In this document: one piece after another, positions 17,145-25,475 of the stretch
Layout of the letters: each line of letters opens with the position of its first letter
Position numbering within the stretch: position 1 is the stretch's first letter
Origin: JAQTRU01 sp041645555
GTDB lineage: Bacteria > Patescibacteriota > Patescibacteriia > Patescibacteriales > JAQTRU01
Reading direction: 5' to 3'
DNA: 62,422 bases
NCBI GenBank assembly: GCA_041645555.1
Contig: JBAZPX010000005.1
Span: forward strand, 1 to 62,422
Program-made: the position numbers and the translations under genes
The notes under the pieces: model-generated
The model's database searches: none
Seen by the model: the letters and a program-made list of their open reading frames with translations, nothing else
Told to the model about the DNA's origin: nothing

Positions 17145-17964
17145 TCAATCGGCTGTTTCAAGGAGCAACCGGGCGGCGTCTTCGGCTCCGCGCGCTTATG
17201 AACTTAAAAATTATAAATTTTATCTAGCCAAGAGCTTAAAAAACAAAAAGAACCCTTTCGTTTTAGTTTTAGGAGCGACACCAGAATTGCGGGATTTGGC
17301 TATTAAACTTGGCGCTTTCTGCGTCGCCGCGGACGTAAGCGCAAATAACCTTGAAAAATTAACCGAGGTCATGAAATTTAAAAATAGCGATAAGAATTTG
17401 TTTATCAAAACTGATTGGCTGATGCTTGGAAAAATATTTAAACCCCGAATTTTCGACGCGGTTTTGGCGGATGCTTCGTTAAATAATTTTCCCCCGAAAA
17501 AGCATGAGCAAATTTTTAAAGACATTAATTCTTTATTGAAGCCGGGCGGCCGTTTTTTGGCAAAAAATTTGGTTTATCTGCCCGAAAAGCCTAAAGATAA
17601 CCTGTTTGAAATTCAAAAAAAATACGATTCCGGCGGAATTGACTGGCTTTGGCTGATTGTGCATCTCGGCTTGTATGGAGATTTTTATCAACTGTATGAC
17701 CGCCAGAACAAAGCTTTATTTTTTGGCAAGCTTTTAAAAGAACTTCTTTCTTTAGAGAGAGCGGGAAAATTTAAAATTAAAAAAGAGGATCTTCTAAGGC
17801 TGAAAAATATTTTGCTCCACGCCGAAAAAATCACCCATATTGTTTTTAAAGACGAAGATTTTAGAAGAATGGCCGAGAAATATTTTATTATTGAGGGGCG
17901 GGCGACGGCAAAAGGCAAAGAATGGACCGAATACGCGCCGGTCTGGTCATTTTTAAAAAAATGA
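17101..17964 (+). CDS. Class I SAM methyltransferase-like protein, paralog 3
   Basis: 287 residues from ATG 17101; a TTG four codons earlier is possible. The SAM-site block VLVLGATPELRDLAIK is followed by CVAADVSANNLEKL, AVLADASLNNFP and LLKPGGRFLAKN. The start lies inside paralog 2, and its TGA stop overlaps the ATG of the next gene (ATGA at 17961-17964), so the three genes from 16275 to 19415 are probably translated together. Confidence 0.75.
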   Translation: MERHTQKYIKSSCGNQSAVSRSNRAASSAPRAYELKNYKFYLAKSLKNKKNPFVLVLGATPELRDLAIKLGAFCVAADVSANNLEKLTEVMKFKNSDKNLFIKTDWLMLGKIFKPRIFDAVLADASLNNFPPKKHEQIFKDINSLLKPGGRFLAKNLVYLPEKPKDNLFEIQKKYDSGGIDWLWLIVHLGLYGDFYQLYDRQNKALFFGKLLKELLSLERAGKFKIKKEDLLRLKNILLHAEKITHIVFKDEDFRRMAEKYFIIEGRATAKGKEWTEYAPVWSFLKK

Positions 17965-19415
17965 AAACCGTAAAAAAATACATAAAAATCGCAACAAATT
18001 ATAATGTAAGCCTTTATCCGATTTGCCTGGTCGGAGAAATGCTTTTCTATGATTTTCATAAATTAGCGGGGAAGGATTTCGCAAAAGGCCTGGCCGTTTT
18101 TAAAAACAGGGTTAATTCATGGTATTTTATTCCGGGGAGCCGAGATAAAATAGCAAAAATTATTTTTAATAAAATTAAAAATAAAAATTGGGTTAAGCGC
18201 AATTTGGAGAATATCCATAAAACCAGCCGGGAGCTGGAAAATTATTCGGCTGGAATTAATAAACTGAATTTACAATCGAAAACCGACCAGGAACTCCTGG
18301 GTTTATATGAGCGTTATAATGAGTTATTTAAAAAAATGTATCTTTTTGGCTGGCTGCCAAACGCGGCCGAAGGAGACAGTTCCTTGTTTTCAAAAAAGCT
18401 TGAAAGGATTATTTTCGATAAATTAAAAAAGATAAACAGGATTAATAAATTGGGCGAATACTTCAGTATTTTAGGCGCTGAAGAGAAAGACTCTGAGAGA
18501 GATAAAGAGAGAGAAGATTTATTAAAAATAGTAAAATCCGGGAAAAATTTCGAAACAAATATAAAGAAGCACCACAAAAAATATTGCTGGCTTTATTATG
18601 ATTATGACGGGCCGGCTTTGACGCTTGATTATTTTATTAAGGAAGCGAAAAAGATAAAAAAGAACGGCGCAAAAACGGGATTGGAATTGGAAATGCTTAA
18701 GAAAAAAAGGGCGGGAATCAAAGCAAAAAGAAAAAAAATTGAAAGAGAATTGGGCCTTAGTCCGGCTGAAAGGGATTTATATGCGCTCGCCCGCGAATTT
18801 TCATTTATAAAAAATTACCGCAAAGACATTCTATATAAATCATATTGCCAAACGGAAAAATTATTAAAAAAGCTGGGGGAAAGATTGAATCTTAATTTAA
18901 TCCAAGTCAAGCATATTCTCCCGCGTGAAATGAAGCCTTTTCTTGATGGCGGCAAGGCGTTGCAGAAAATTTTAAATGAGAGAATAAAATATTCCGTCTT
19001 AGCCTATGAAAAAAATCCAAAAGTTTATATTGGGCAAGAAGCGAAAAAAATCATTGTTGAAAATACAGGCATCCCGATGCCCGTACAAGTACGGAACGAA
19101 TTAAAAGGGCAATCGGCTTGCGCCGGTTTGGCTCAAGGCAGAGTGAGAATAGTGAATACGCCGAAAGATATGGCTGGATTTAAAAAAGGCGAAATTTTAA
19201 TCTCGGAAAAGACGAATCCGAATTTAATTCCGGCTATGAAACTCGCCGCGGCCATTGTGACCAATATTGGAGGCTTAACTTGCCACGCGGCCATTGTGTC
19301 GCGCGAATTAAATAAACCATGTGTTGTCGGCACAAAAATTGCTACGCAGATTTTTAAAGATGGGGATTTGGTGGAGGTTGACGCGAATGCGGGGGTAGTC
19401 AGACTAATTAGGTAA
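17961..19415 (+). CDS. Protein with PEP-utilising phosphohistidine swivelling domain
   Basis: 484 residues, translationally coupled by ATGA. Residues 1 to about 360 are helical and basic and contain YCWLYYDYDGPALTLDYF. Residues about 385-484 form the mobile domain of PEP synthase/PPDK-type enzymes, with GGLTCHAAIVSREL carrying the phosphorylatable His442. The ATP-grasp domain and the PEP TIM barrel are both absent. The layout recalls the helical substrate domain plus His domain of rifampin phosphotransferase without its ATP-binding part. It would need a partner kinase or act on the methyltransferases' substrate; neither is shown. Confidence 0.8.
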   Translation: MKTVKKYIKIATNYNVSLYPICLVGEMLFYDFHKLAGKDFAKGLAVFKNRVNSWYFIPGSRDKIAKIIFNKIKNKNWVKRNLENIHKTSRELENYSAGINKLNLQSKTDQELLGLYERYNELFKKMYLFGWLPNAAEGDSSLFSKKLERIIFDKLKKINRINKLGEYFSILGAEEKDSERDKEREDLLKIVKSGKNFETNIKKHHKKYCWLYYDYDGPALTLDYFIKEAKKIKKNGAKTGLELEMLKKKRAGIKAKRKKIERELGLSPAERDLYALAREFSFIKNYRKDILYKSYCQTEKLLKKLGERLNLNLIQVKHILPREMKPFLDGGKALQKILNERIKYSVLAYEKNPKVYIGQEAKKIIVENTGIPMPVQVRNELKGQSACAGLAQGRVRIVNTPKDMAGFKKGEILISEKTNPNLIPAMKLAAAIVTNIGGLTCHAAIVSRELNKPCVVGTKIATQIFKDGDLVEVDANAGVVRLIR

Positions 19416-19440
19416 TCCGCCCATCCCGTGCTCGGTATAA

Positions 19441-19471
19441 AATAGCCGATATTGGCTATTTTTGTTATAAT
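19441..19471 (+). promoter_or_regulatory. Compact terminator plus extended -10 promoter module
   Basis: Stem AATAGCC/GGCTATT (19441-19447, 19454-19460), a T run, then TGTTATAAT at 19463-19471, 28 nt before rlmN. It ends the methyltransferase operon and starts rlmN. The sequence closely matches 10078-10105. Confidence 0.65.
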
Positions 19472-19498
19472 TATGATAAACTAAAAGGAGCGATTACT

Positions 19499-20530
19499 AT
19501 GGATTTCAATAAGTTACAACTAATCTTAAAAGAAGCAGGGGAGCCGGCTTTTAGATATAGCCAGATTAAAGACGCTTTTACCAAGCAGTCTATTTTGGAT
19601 TTTAAAGATATTTCAACTATCACCAAATCCTTGGCCGAAGATTTAGCTAAAAAAATTTCCCCTTTGTCTTTTAAAGTAGAGAAAGTGCTTGAGTCAAGGG
19701 ATAAATTATCGTTTAAAGCCCGCTTGCGGCTTTTTGACGGGCTGGCAATTGAGACGGTTTTCCTGTCGCCCTTGTCAGGGCGCTGGTCCGCTTGTATCTC
19801 AAGCCAGGTTGGCTGCTTATTGGCCTGCCGTTTTTGCGCGACCGGCCAAGGCGGTTTTAAGCGCAATTTAACGAACGAGGAAATTACGGACCAAGTTCTT
19901 TTCTGGAAAAACTTTTTTAAGGAAAGGAAGCTATCCGGGAAGTTCTCCAGTATAGTCTTTATGGGCATGGGCGAGCCGTTCCTCAATTGGCCCGAGGTTA
20001 AAGAATCTTTAAAGATTCTAATTAGCCCGGAATTTTTTAATTTCGGCTCAAGGAGCATTTCCGTTTCCACTTCCGGCATAATTACCGGCATAAAAGATAT
20101 GGCGCGGGAATTCCCGCAGATTAACTTGGCCGTTTCCCTTATTTTCCCGAATAACAAGGACCGCAGCCAGCATATGCCGGTTAACCGGCGTTTTAATTTG
20201 GGCGACCTTAAGAAAGCCCTAACTTATTATTTTTCTAAGACAAACCGCAAAGTTTTCTTTGAGTATATTATGTTTAAAGGTATAAACGATCAGCCGGCCC
20301 AGGCCGATGAGTTAATCGAATTTATTAAGTCAATTGAAGGCGGGGCAAAGCTTATCCATGTTAATTTAATCCGCTATAATATTGCCAGCGGCGGTTTGGC
20401 TCCGTCTGATGTTAAAACAACGGAATGGTTTAAAAATTATCTTGCCCGGAATAAAATAGGGGCGACTATAAGAAAAAGCCTTGGCGCGGAGATAAAAGGA
20501 GCCTGCGGCCAGTTAGTTAGAAAAGATTAA
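19499..20530 (+). CDS. rlmN: 23S rRNA (A2503-C2)/tRNA methyltransferase RlmN
   Basis: 343-residue radical-SAM enzyme that methylates C2 of A2503 in 23S rRNA and A37 in some tRNAs. The iron-sulfur motif CLLACRFC supplies Cys106, Cys110 and Cys113. FMGMGEPFLNW, SVSTSGI and NLAVSL are family blocks, and Cys336 in GACGQL is the conserved C-terminal methyl-carrying cysteine. Full length. A long antisense open frame within it is a codon-bias artefact. Confidence 0.97.
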   Translation: MDFNKLQLILKEAGEPAFRYSQIKDAFTKQSILDFKDISTITKSLAEDLAKKISPLSFKVEKVLESRDKLSFKARLRLFDGLAIETVFLSPLSGRWSACISSQVGCLLACRFCATGQGGFKRNLTNEEITDQVLFWKNFFKERKLSGKFSSIVFMGMGEPFLNWPEVKESLKILISPEFFNFGSRSISVSTSGIITGIKDMAREFPQINLAVSLIFPNNKDRSQHMPVNRRFNLGDLKKALTYYFSKTNRKVFFEYIMFKGINDQPAQADELIEFIKSIEGGAKLIHVNLIRYNIASGGLAPSDVKTTEWFKNYLARNKIGATIRKSLGAEIKGACGQLVRKD

Positions 20531-20922
20531 TTTTTGTTTAATATTAGCTAAAATTAAGTCTAATATTTGATTAAAATAAAGCGGCACATCCAGTGAAAAC
20601 GGGTAAGAGGGGATGATTTCTTTAAAATTATTGGTGTTTTTTAATATTTTACTGTATAATGTAATTAGCTTGTGGATCAGTTGTGGGTAAACCCCGTTAA
20701 ATAAGAGCTGTTTGTCCGCCTGTTGGGCGGGTAATTTAATGGCTTTTGCCTTGTTAAATACTTTATATTTAACGGGACAAGACGGGGTTATTTAACAGGG
20801 GTAAATATATAAATAAAATTAAGGATTTAGGCCTTTAAAACTCCTTAATTTATTTATATATTTACCATGAAAATTATTTTCAATTGATTCCACAAATTAA
20901 CAAATTAATTTTTAAAAAACTT
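20531..20922 (+). promoter_or_regulatory. HU upstream region: promoter and long structured leader
   Basis: No gene was found. A promoter candidate is TTGGTG (20631) with TATAAT (20655-20660). TTGTGGATCA and TTGTGGGTAA near 20671-20690 resemble DnaA boxes imperfectly. AACCCCGTTAAATAA near 20689 can pair with downstream TATTTAACGGG or with ACGGGGTTATTTAAC. A near-perfect 25-bp hairpin spans 20800-20825 and 20842-20866 around a 16-nt loop, just before the HU start. Confidence 0.55.
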
Positions 20923-21204
20923 ATGGCAAAAATGACCAAGTCACAAACGCTTTCTGCTTTGGCTGAAAAAACCGGCTTGAGCAAGAAAGATGTGGCTAAT
21001 TTCATGGACTCTTTGACCGAGATGGCGTATAAAGAGGTAAAGGGCGCGGGAGAGTTTGTCGTTCCTGGGATCGGCAAATTGGTAAAAGTGCACAGAAAAG
21101 CAAGAATGGGCCGCAACCCGGCTACTGGCCAAGAGATCCAGATTCCGGCCAAGACCGTAGTTAAATTCAGAGTGTCTAAATCTGCTAAAGACGCTGTTCT
21201 CTAG
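20923..21204 (+). CDS. hup: HU-family nucleoid DNA-binding protein
   Basis: 93 residues from ATG 20923; an upstream TTG (20884) would add 13 atypical residues. It has the HU/IHF pattern: an N-terminal helical dimerisation part (KTGLSKKDVANFMDSL), then the beta arm with GRNPATGQEIQIPAK and the C-terminal VVKFRVSKSAKDAV. HU bends and compacts DNA. It probably has its own transcript with a long structured leader and a strong terminator. Confidence 0.95.
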   Translation: MAKMTKSQTLSALAEKTGLSKKDVANFMDSLTEMAYKEVKGAGEFVVPGIGKLVKVHRKARMGRNPATGQEIQIPAKTVVKFRVSKSAKDAVL

Positions 21205-21236
21205 TAAAAAGTAAAATTTCTAAAATTCGTAAAAAT

Positions 21237-21270
21237 AATACCGCCCCTCGCAAGGGGCGGTATTATTTTT
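21237..21270. terminator. Bidirectional terminator between HU and the minus-strand secreted protein
   Basis: A 12-bp perfect stem (21237-21248 with 21253-21264), loop CGCA, with T-rich tracts on both strands. Confidence 0.85.
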
Positions 21271-21284
21271 TGTTTTATTCTTAT

Positions 21285-21323
21285 TTATCTTTTCGATCCA
21301 GAGTAAGCTATAGCTCGAACCAT
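21285..21323 (-). pseudogene. Remnant copy of the C-terminus of the downstream-repeat secreted protein
   Basis: On the minus strand this reads MVRAIAYSGSKR-stop, which matches the last residues VVRAIAYSGSKR of the gene ending at 21379. The two DNA copies differ mostly at synonymous positions. Further upstream the copy's frame is open for only about 15 more codons before tandem TGA codons, so it looks like the tail of a decayed tandem paralog. Confidence 0.6.
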
Positions 21324-21378
21324 CCCGTCATCCGACGGGACAAGAGTGCTATGTACACGGCCGTTTCATCAAATATGT

Positions 21379-22761
21379 TTACCGTTTAGAACCTGAATAG
21401 GCGATAGCTCGAACCACATCCCAAGCAGTGGCAGCCGAAGGCGTGTAGCCATAGATGGCTTTAAAAGATTTAATAGCCGCTTTTTCACTGTTTAAGTTTC
21501 TGTCAGCCGGTCTTAGGCCATAAGCCATCACAGTTACGGCTGCGTCGTCATGGGCATTTGTCCGGTTCGGATCCCTTAAATAAACTTTTTTAAAGTTTAT
21601 CGTCGCCTTGTCTTCAGCCGCTTTGCTTATTTGGCTCGGCCAGCGTCCGTTAGCTATCTTTATGACGTCATTCCAGTCTGCTTCCGTAGTTGGCAATTTG
21701 CCCAACGCCGCTTTAAAACTGTTAACAACACCGGCTCGTTCGCCCGCGCCTAATACTTCAGTAGCTTTTGTGCCGTAAGTAACAAAGTTAGTTATGGCGT
21801 TGCGGACTTCGGCAGTAACGCTTGAGCCAGCTACCACTTTAGCGACAATTCCCTCGTTATAAGTTTTTTCTGCGGCCGCATCTCGGCTTACGCCCATCTC
21901 GGCGATAACATGGTTTACATCTGCCGTAGCTACTGTATTGGCGTCATCTGCCATCTGCTCTAAAGTGACTTTGCCAGCACTGTCAGTAGCTGGCACTCCG
22001 GCGGTAGTAGAAATTTTTTCTGCCGTTGCGGCTGGAGTGGTGGTAGTGGTTGGAGTTTCAGCAGTGGTTTCTTCGGGAGTGGTGGTAGTGGTTGGAGTGC
22101 AAGATTGGCTTATTGCTGGACTACCGCCGGTGCAACCGCTTGGCGACGAAGATACAATCGTTCTTGTCTGCTGTCCGCTAGCCGAACAAGTTCCCCAGCT
22201 AGAGTATGTCCAAGAAGTACAAGTAACTGGAGCGGCCGGAGTGATGGTTGTGGTACTACCGCCAGGACTACCGCCCGAGGCTTGCCCCGCGCAATCAGCG
22301 TTAACTCCGGTCCCGGTAACAGTATATCCAGAAGCGCAGGTAGCGGCGCCACAGGTAGAATTATAAGTCAGAGAATTAGATATATTCTTTTCGATAGGCG
22401 TTATCGTGTAAGTGTCGGCGGTCGTAGGAAGAGTAACGTAGCTTGTGCCTGGAGTAGAATTTTTAGCACAAGCGACCGTATCTCCCGCCAAGTTGGTGAC
22501 CTTAATTCCCTTAACAGTTGACTCGGCAACGGCGGAACTAACCATAAAAGTACCGGGATTAGTCACGGTAAAAGCGCCGCCACTATATATCCAACTTTCA
22601 GCGGTAGAAGTATCCTTAATAAGCATATCAGCTGTAGTCCCTCCGAAAGTGACAGCGTCAACCGTAATATCGCTATTGGCTGTAAATTCAGTAGTGGCCA
22701 GCGCCGGGAAAGCGAGCAGAAGAGCAACTAAGAATAAAACCAATTTAGGTGTTTTAGCCAT
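21379..22761 (-). CDS. Secreted protein with TSP1-like segment and three C-terminal tandem repeats
   Basis: 460 residues from the ATG at 22761, giving a good signal peptide (MAKTPKLVLFLVALLLAFPALA); a TTG 22 codons earlier is less likely. Next come a beta-rich segment with scattered cysteines, a thrombospondin-1-like stretch (WTYSSWGTCSASGQQTRT), a Thr/Pro/Ala linker and a helical region. Three repeats of about 40 residues end the chain (FKAALGKLP...DWNDVIKIANG; FKKVYLRDP...VMAYGL; FKAIYGYTP...WDVVRAIAYSG). Probably exported and surface-bound. It is 75 nt downstream of another secreted protein gene on the same strand. Confidence 0.8.
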   Translation of the reverse strand: MAKTPKLVLFLVALLLAFPALATTEFTANSDITVDAVTFGGTTADMLIKDTSTAESWIYSGGAFTVTNPGTFMVSSAVAESTVKGIKVTNLAGDTVACAKNSTPGTSYVTLPTTADTYTITPIEKNISNSLTYNSTCGAATCASGYTVTGTGVNADCAGQASGGSPGGSTTTITPAAPVTCTSWTYSSWGTCSASGQQTRTIVSSSPSGCTGGSPAISQSCTPTTTTTPEETTAETPTTTTTPAATAEKISTTAGVPATDSAGKVTLEQMADDANTVATADVNHVIAEMGVSRDAAAEKTYNEGIVAKVVAGSSVTAEVRNAITNFVTYGTKATEVLGAGERAGVVNSFKAALGKLPTTEADWNDVIKIANGRWPSQISKAAEDKATINFKKVYLRDPNRTNAHDDAAVTVMAYGLRPADRNLNSEKAAIKSFKAIYGYTPSAATAWDVVRAIAYSGSKR

Positions 22762-22836
22762 AAGTTTTATCAAATTAGTTATAATTGCTCTAAGTCTTTT
22801 CGTAAAACCGACCAAGAAAGAGAGCAATAGCTATAT

Positions 22837-23682
22837 CTAATTTCTGCAATCAATCGTAGAAGTAGCAAAAATACCAGCCGAAGCATTAGCCGCATCCATA
22901 TTTAGAGTAATATACATAACATTACCTGTTTGGTCTTCCGCATACATACAAAATCTTCCTACACCAATAGTAGAAGTAGCAGCATCAGCCCCTACACTTA
23001 ATTGAAAACTAGGTGTAGAAGTGCCAACGCCAACTCTGCCATTAGTAGTGTCAATCCTGAAAGTATTAGTTTGAGCCTCGGCGCCAACATTAACATCGCC
23101 ATAAACATCTAAAGCATAAGTCGAAGCGGTGGAAGTGCCGATGCTTAAAGCGTCAGGAACGAGAATATCATTTCCGGTTGGGTCTAAGGTCAAATCGCCC
23201 CCGGAGCCGACTGCTAAAGTTAGGTAGTTGGTTTCATTGTAAGCGATAAAACCTTGATAAGTATTAGTGCTGGTTATAGATAAAGCTCCTGTGGGGGTAG
23301 TCGTTCCTATACCAATCCTATTGTTCAAGGCATCCACATACAGAGTGCCAGCGTCAACCGTTAAATTTCCATCGTGGCTCATCGTTAAGTAAGTAGAGGT
23401 GGAAGAGCCTATCACAAAAGGACTTTTAAGTTCATCAACATCTATTGACAGAGTGGCGAGCGGAGTGGTTGTGCCAACGCCGACTTTGTCGTTTGTGATA
23501 TCAACATAGAGGGTATTGGTATCAACCGTTAAGGTTCCGGTGGTAAGAATATTAGTCCCGATAGTGGTGGCGTAAGCAACGCCGACTATGGCTAAGGCGG
23601 CGACAAAAGAAGTTATAGCAATCTGCGCAACTAATTTTGATTTAGTAAATTTTTCCATAATTTTTTTATTGTTCGCTCTCAT
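22837..23682 (-). CDS. Secreted fibre-like protein with GIGTTTP repeats
   Basis: 281 residues; a second ATG at 23658 gives 273 residues and a cleaner signal peptide. After the signal (AIVGVAYA) it consists of repeated beta-strand units with the turn motif VGVGTTTP / IGIGTTTP / VGVGTSTP and LYVD-type strands. The motif is common in phage tail-fibre-like and other trimeric surface proteins. The C-terminus has two cysteines. Unknown function; a surface filament is an inference. It is probably transcribed with the following secreted-protein gene. Confidence 0.78.
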   Translation of the reverse strand: MRANNKKIMEKFTKSKLVAQIAITSFVAALAIVGVAYATTIGTNILTTGTLTVDTNTLYVDITNDKVGVGTTTPLATLSIDVDELKSPFVIGSSTSTYLTMSHDGNLTVDAGTLYVDALNNRIGIGTTTPTGALSITSTNTYQGFIAYNETNYLTLAVGSGGDLTLDPTGNDILVPDALSIGTSTASTYALDVYGDVNVGAEAQTNTFRIDTTNGRVGVGTSTPSFQLSVGADAATSTIGVGRFCMYAEDQTGNVMYITLNMDAANASAGIFATSTIDCRN

Positions 23683-24442
23683 AATTAATTTAATCGACTT
23701 TTAGAATTAAATTACCAGATAGAGCGGTTCATTTTATTAAGATTAGCGGAATTAATAAATAGGCCTATAGGTTATTAATTTTTGCTAATTTTTAATATAA
23801 TATATTAGAGGAGAAGAGAACTTCCCGTAAAATAAAATTTACGGAATCGACCTTTTAAAGCTCTTTATTTTTTAAATCCTCCTTTTATATTTTTATTATA
23901 TTATACTTTATGCTAAATACTAGGACATTTTTAATGAAGAAAATAGGACTTTAAAATTTACTTGCTCTGGAAAACATTCATCCTCTTTCCTGTAAAAAAA
24001 TAATACTGGCCGTCAGAAATTCAGTCAGTACTATTAAAAGTGATTTTTAAATATAGAATTCGGGAGAAAGTTTTATCAGCATTAACAAAAAAATTGTTCT
24101 TTTTTTTACTAAAACTAAACATAAAGCATGGGGATTATTATGTTTACGATTTTATTAGCAATTTGCGGATAACCGTTTGTTCTTCCTTGTTTATATTATA
24201 AGATATTTTTTGGATATTTACAATTATTGGTTGTGGATAACTCCGTTATAAAAATTAAATAATTAAATAATAAAATAAAAACGGTCGTGGAATGGGATTT
24301 TAAGCCTCTTTGGCTATGGTTAGGGGCAAACAAAAATACAGGGAATTAACCCCGTATTTTATCTATTTTTACCCGCTTGCCTTGCTTACGCAAGCATAGC
24401 GGGCAGGTATTATTTTGTTATTTTATTTTTATATTTTTAAGC
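23683..24442. other. 760-bp AT-rich intergenic region
   Basis: No gene was found. At 23800-23910 a large imperfect inverted structure encloses the hairpin CCGTAAA...TTTACGG. A perfect DnaA-box sequence (TTATCCACA on the minus strand) lies at 24233-24241, and a one-mismatch box (TGCGGATAA) about 70 bp before it. A GC palindrome at 24372-24403 has outer arms CCCGCT/AGCGGG and inner TTGCT/AGCAA. The region lies upstream of the fibre gene and downstream of the HTH gene. Confidence 0.5.
24332..24360 (-). terminator. Terminator of the HTH regulator gene
   Basis: AAAATACAGGG and CCCGTATTTT form a hairpin with a T run on the minus strand, about 80 nt after the stop codon. Confidence 0.6.
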
Positions 24443-24790
24443 CTATCTTTCCCATTTTTCTATATATTGCCCAAGGCCGTATTCGTTTAATTTGTTTTTG
24501 AGTTTTCTTTTGGTATACGAAAAAGCTATTAGGGATTCTAAATTGATCAAATAGCGGTTGCCAATAACTTTATACCTTAAATGGTTCGATTTTATGGCCC
24601 GCCTGATAGTTTTCGTCTGCACCCCGCCTAATTTAGCTGCTTCAGATACAGAAAGCCAGAGAGAGTTTTTTATGCTTTTTTCCAACAAAGGCAGATATTC
24701 ATTTCCCTTATCTTTTTTACTATAGTCCTTTGTGTTTTCAATATTGTTGGTTTCAAGGATTGGGGTGGGTGTTTTATATTTTTTTAACAT
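24443..24790 (-). CDS. Helix-turn-helix DNA-binding protein (excisionase/MerR-like)
   Basis: 115 residues. A hydrophilic N-terminus of about 45 residues precedes WLSVSEAAKLGGVQTKTIRR, the start of a MerR/excisionase-type winged HTH. KVIGNRYLINLESLIAF continues the wing, and a basic C-terminal helix follows. Such proteins act as repressors, activators or recombination directionality factors. No integrase is nearby, so a regulator is more likely. Three 20-bp inverted repeats lie 100-280 bp upstream of its start and are candidate operators. Confidence 0.8.
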   Translation of the reverse strand: MLKKYKTPTPILETNNIENTKDYSKKDKGNEYLPLLEKSIKNSLWLSVSEAAKLGGVQTKTIRRAIKSNHLRYKVIGNRYLINLESLIAFSYTKRKLKNKLNEYGLGQYIEKWER

Positions 24791-24853
24791 CTTTTTGGGT
24801 TATTTCGCCCTTGTGCTACCGCTAAAGCTTTAGCGACACGCGGTCGGGCGAAA

Positions 24854-24882
24854 GCCGTACTACAAATACGGCACATGCGAAT
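24854..24882. repeat. Small hairpin repeat, copy 2
   Basis: GCCGT (24854-24858), loop ACTACAAAT, ACGGC (24868-24872), tail ACATGCGAAT. Compared with 7226-7254, loop and tail are kept while the stem bases change in complementary pairs. Confidence 0.55.
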
Positions 24883-24892
24883 TTAGAACTTT

Positions 24893-24912
24893 AGTCTACG
24901 TTCTTGTAGACT
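24893..24912. promoter_or_regulatory. Operator-like inverted repeat 1
   Basis: AGTCTAC-N6-GTAGACT, perfect 7-bp arms. Confidence 0.6.
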
Positions 24913-24953
24913 TAAATATAAAGTTAGCTAATATAAAACAATTTTTTAGTTTT

Positions 24954-24973
24954 AGTCCACATTCTTGTAGACT
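24954..24973. promoter_or_regulatory. Operator-like inverted repeat 2
   Basis: AGTCCAC-N6-GTAGACT, one mismatch. The flanks TTT and TAAATA are also shared with repeat 1. Confidence 0.6.
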
Positions 24974-25049
24974 TAAATAGTATATATTTATTCAAAAAAT
25001 AGTATTTTGGCTGTTCCTTGCGGGTTTAAATAAGAGAAATGTTGTTTTA

Positions 25050-25069
25050 AGTCTAAGCTATATTAGACT
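25050..25069. promoter_or_regulatory. Operator-like inverted repeat 3
   Basis: AGTCTAA-N6-TTAGACT, perfect 7-bp arms with the same 6-nt spacing. Confidence 0.6.
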
Positions 25070-25475
25070 AAAGTCCGTTTATTTTTAATATCTTATCATA
25101 GTATAGAAAAAAAGCAAGGGCGATTTTAACCTTTAACTATTAACAATTAACAATTAACTTTGTCCCGGTTCCATCGTTCCTTCTCTGCCCATAAGATTCT
25201 ATTTGTCCTGTTGGGCAGGGGGGTCTTTATAATAACAGTTATTTTGATACTTTGAGATAATTTTCTTGCCCTATTGAGTTAAATGTGTTAGGATTTAAGA
25301 AGTAAATAAAGGTGTTAATGATTGAAAAAATAATGATTTTTTGGGGCTAATATTAGCTCTTTTTGTTGATAACAGGGGATTGTTTTCCCTGATTTTTGAA
25401 TTACTTCTTTAAATTTTTTTCTTTTTTTCCGTTTATTTCCTCAATATTTAGTGTAATATTTCCTTGTTTTCTACG

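Noticed and set aside
19471..20157. 228-codon minus-strand open frame inside rlmN
   Set aside because: Antisense to clear RlmN motifs; no recognisable protein features.
23683..24442. Chromosomal replication origin
   Set aside because: Only one perfect DnaA box, no dnaA/dnaN, and gene strands do not diverge from here.
24893..25069. Three inverted repeats as terminators
   Set aside because: No consistent T tract follows and they lie upstream of, not after, the flanking genes.
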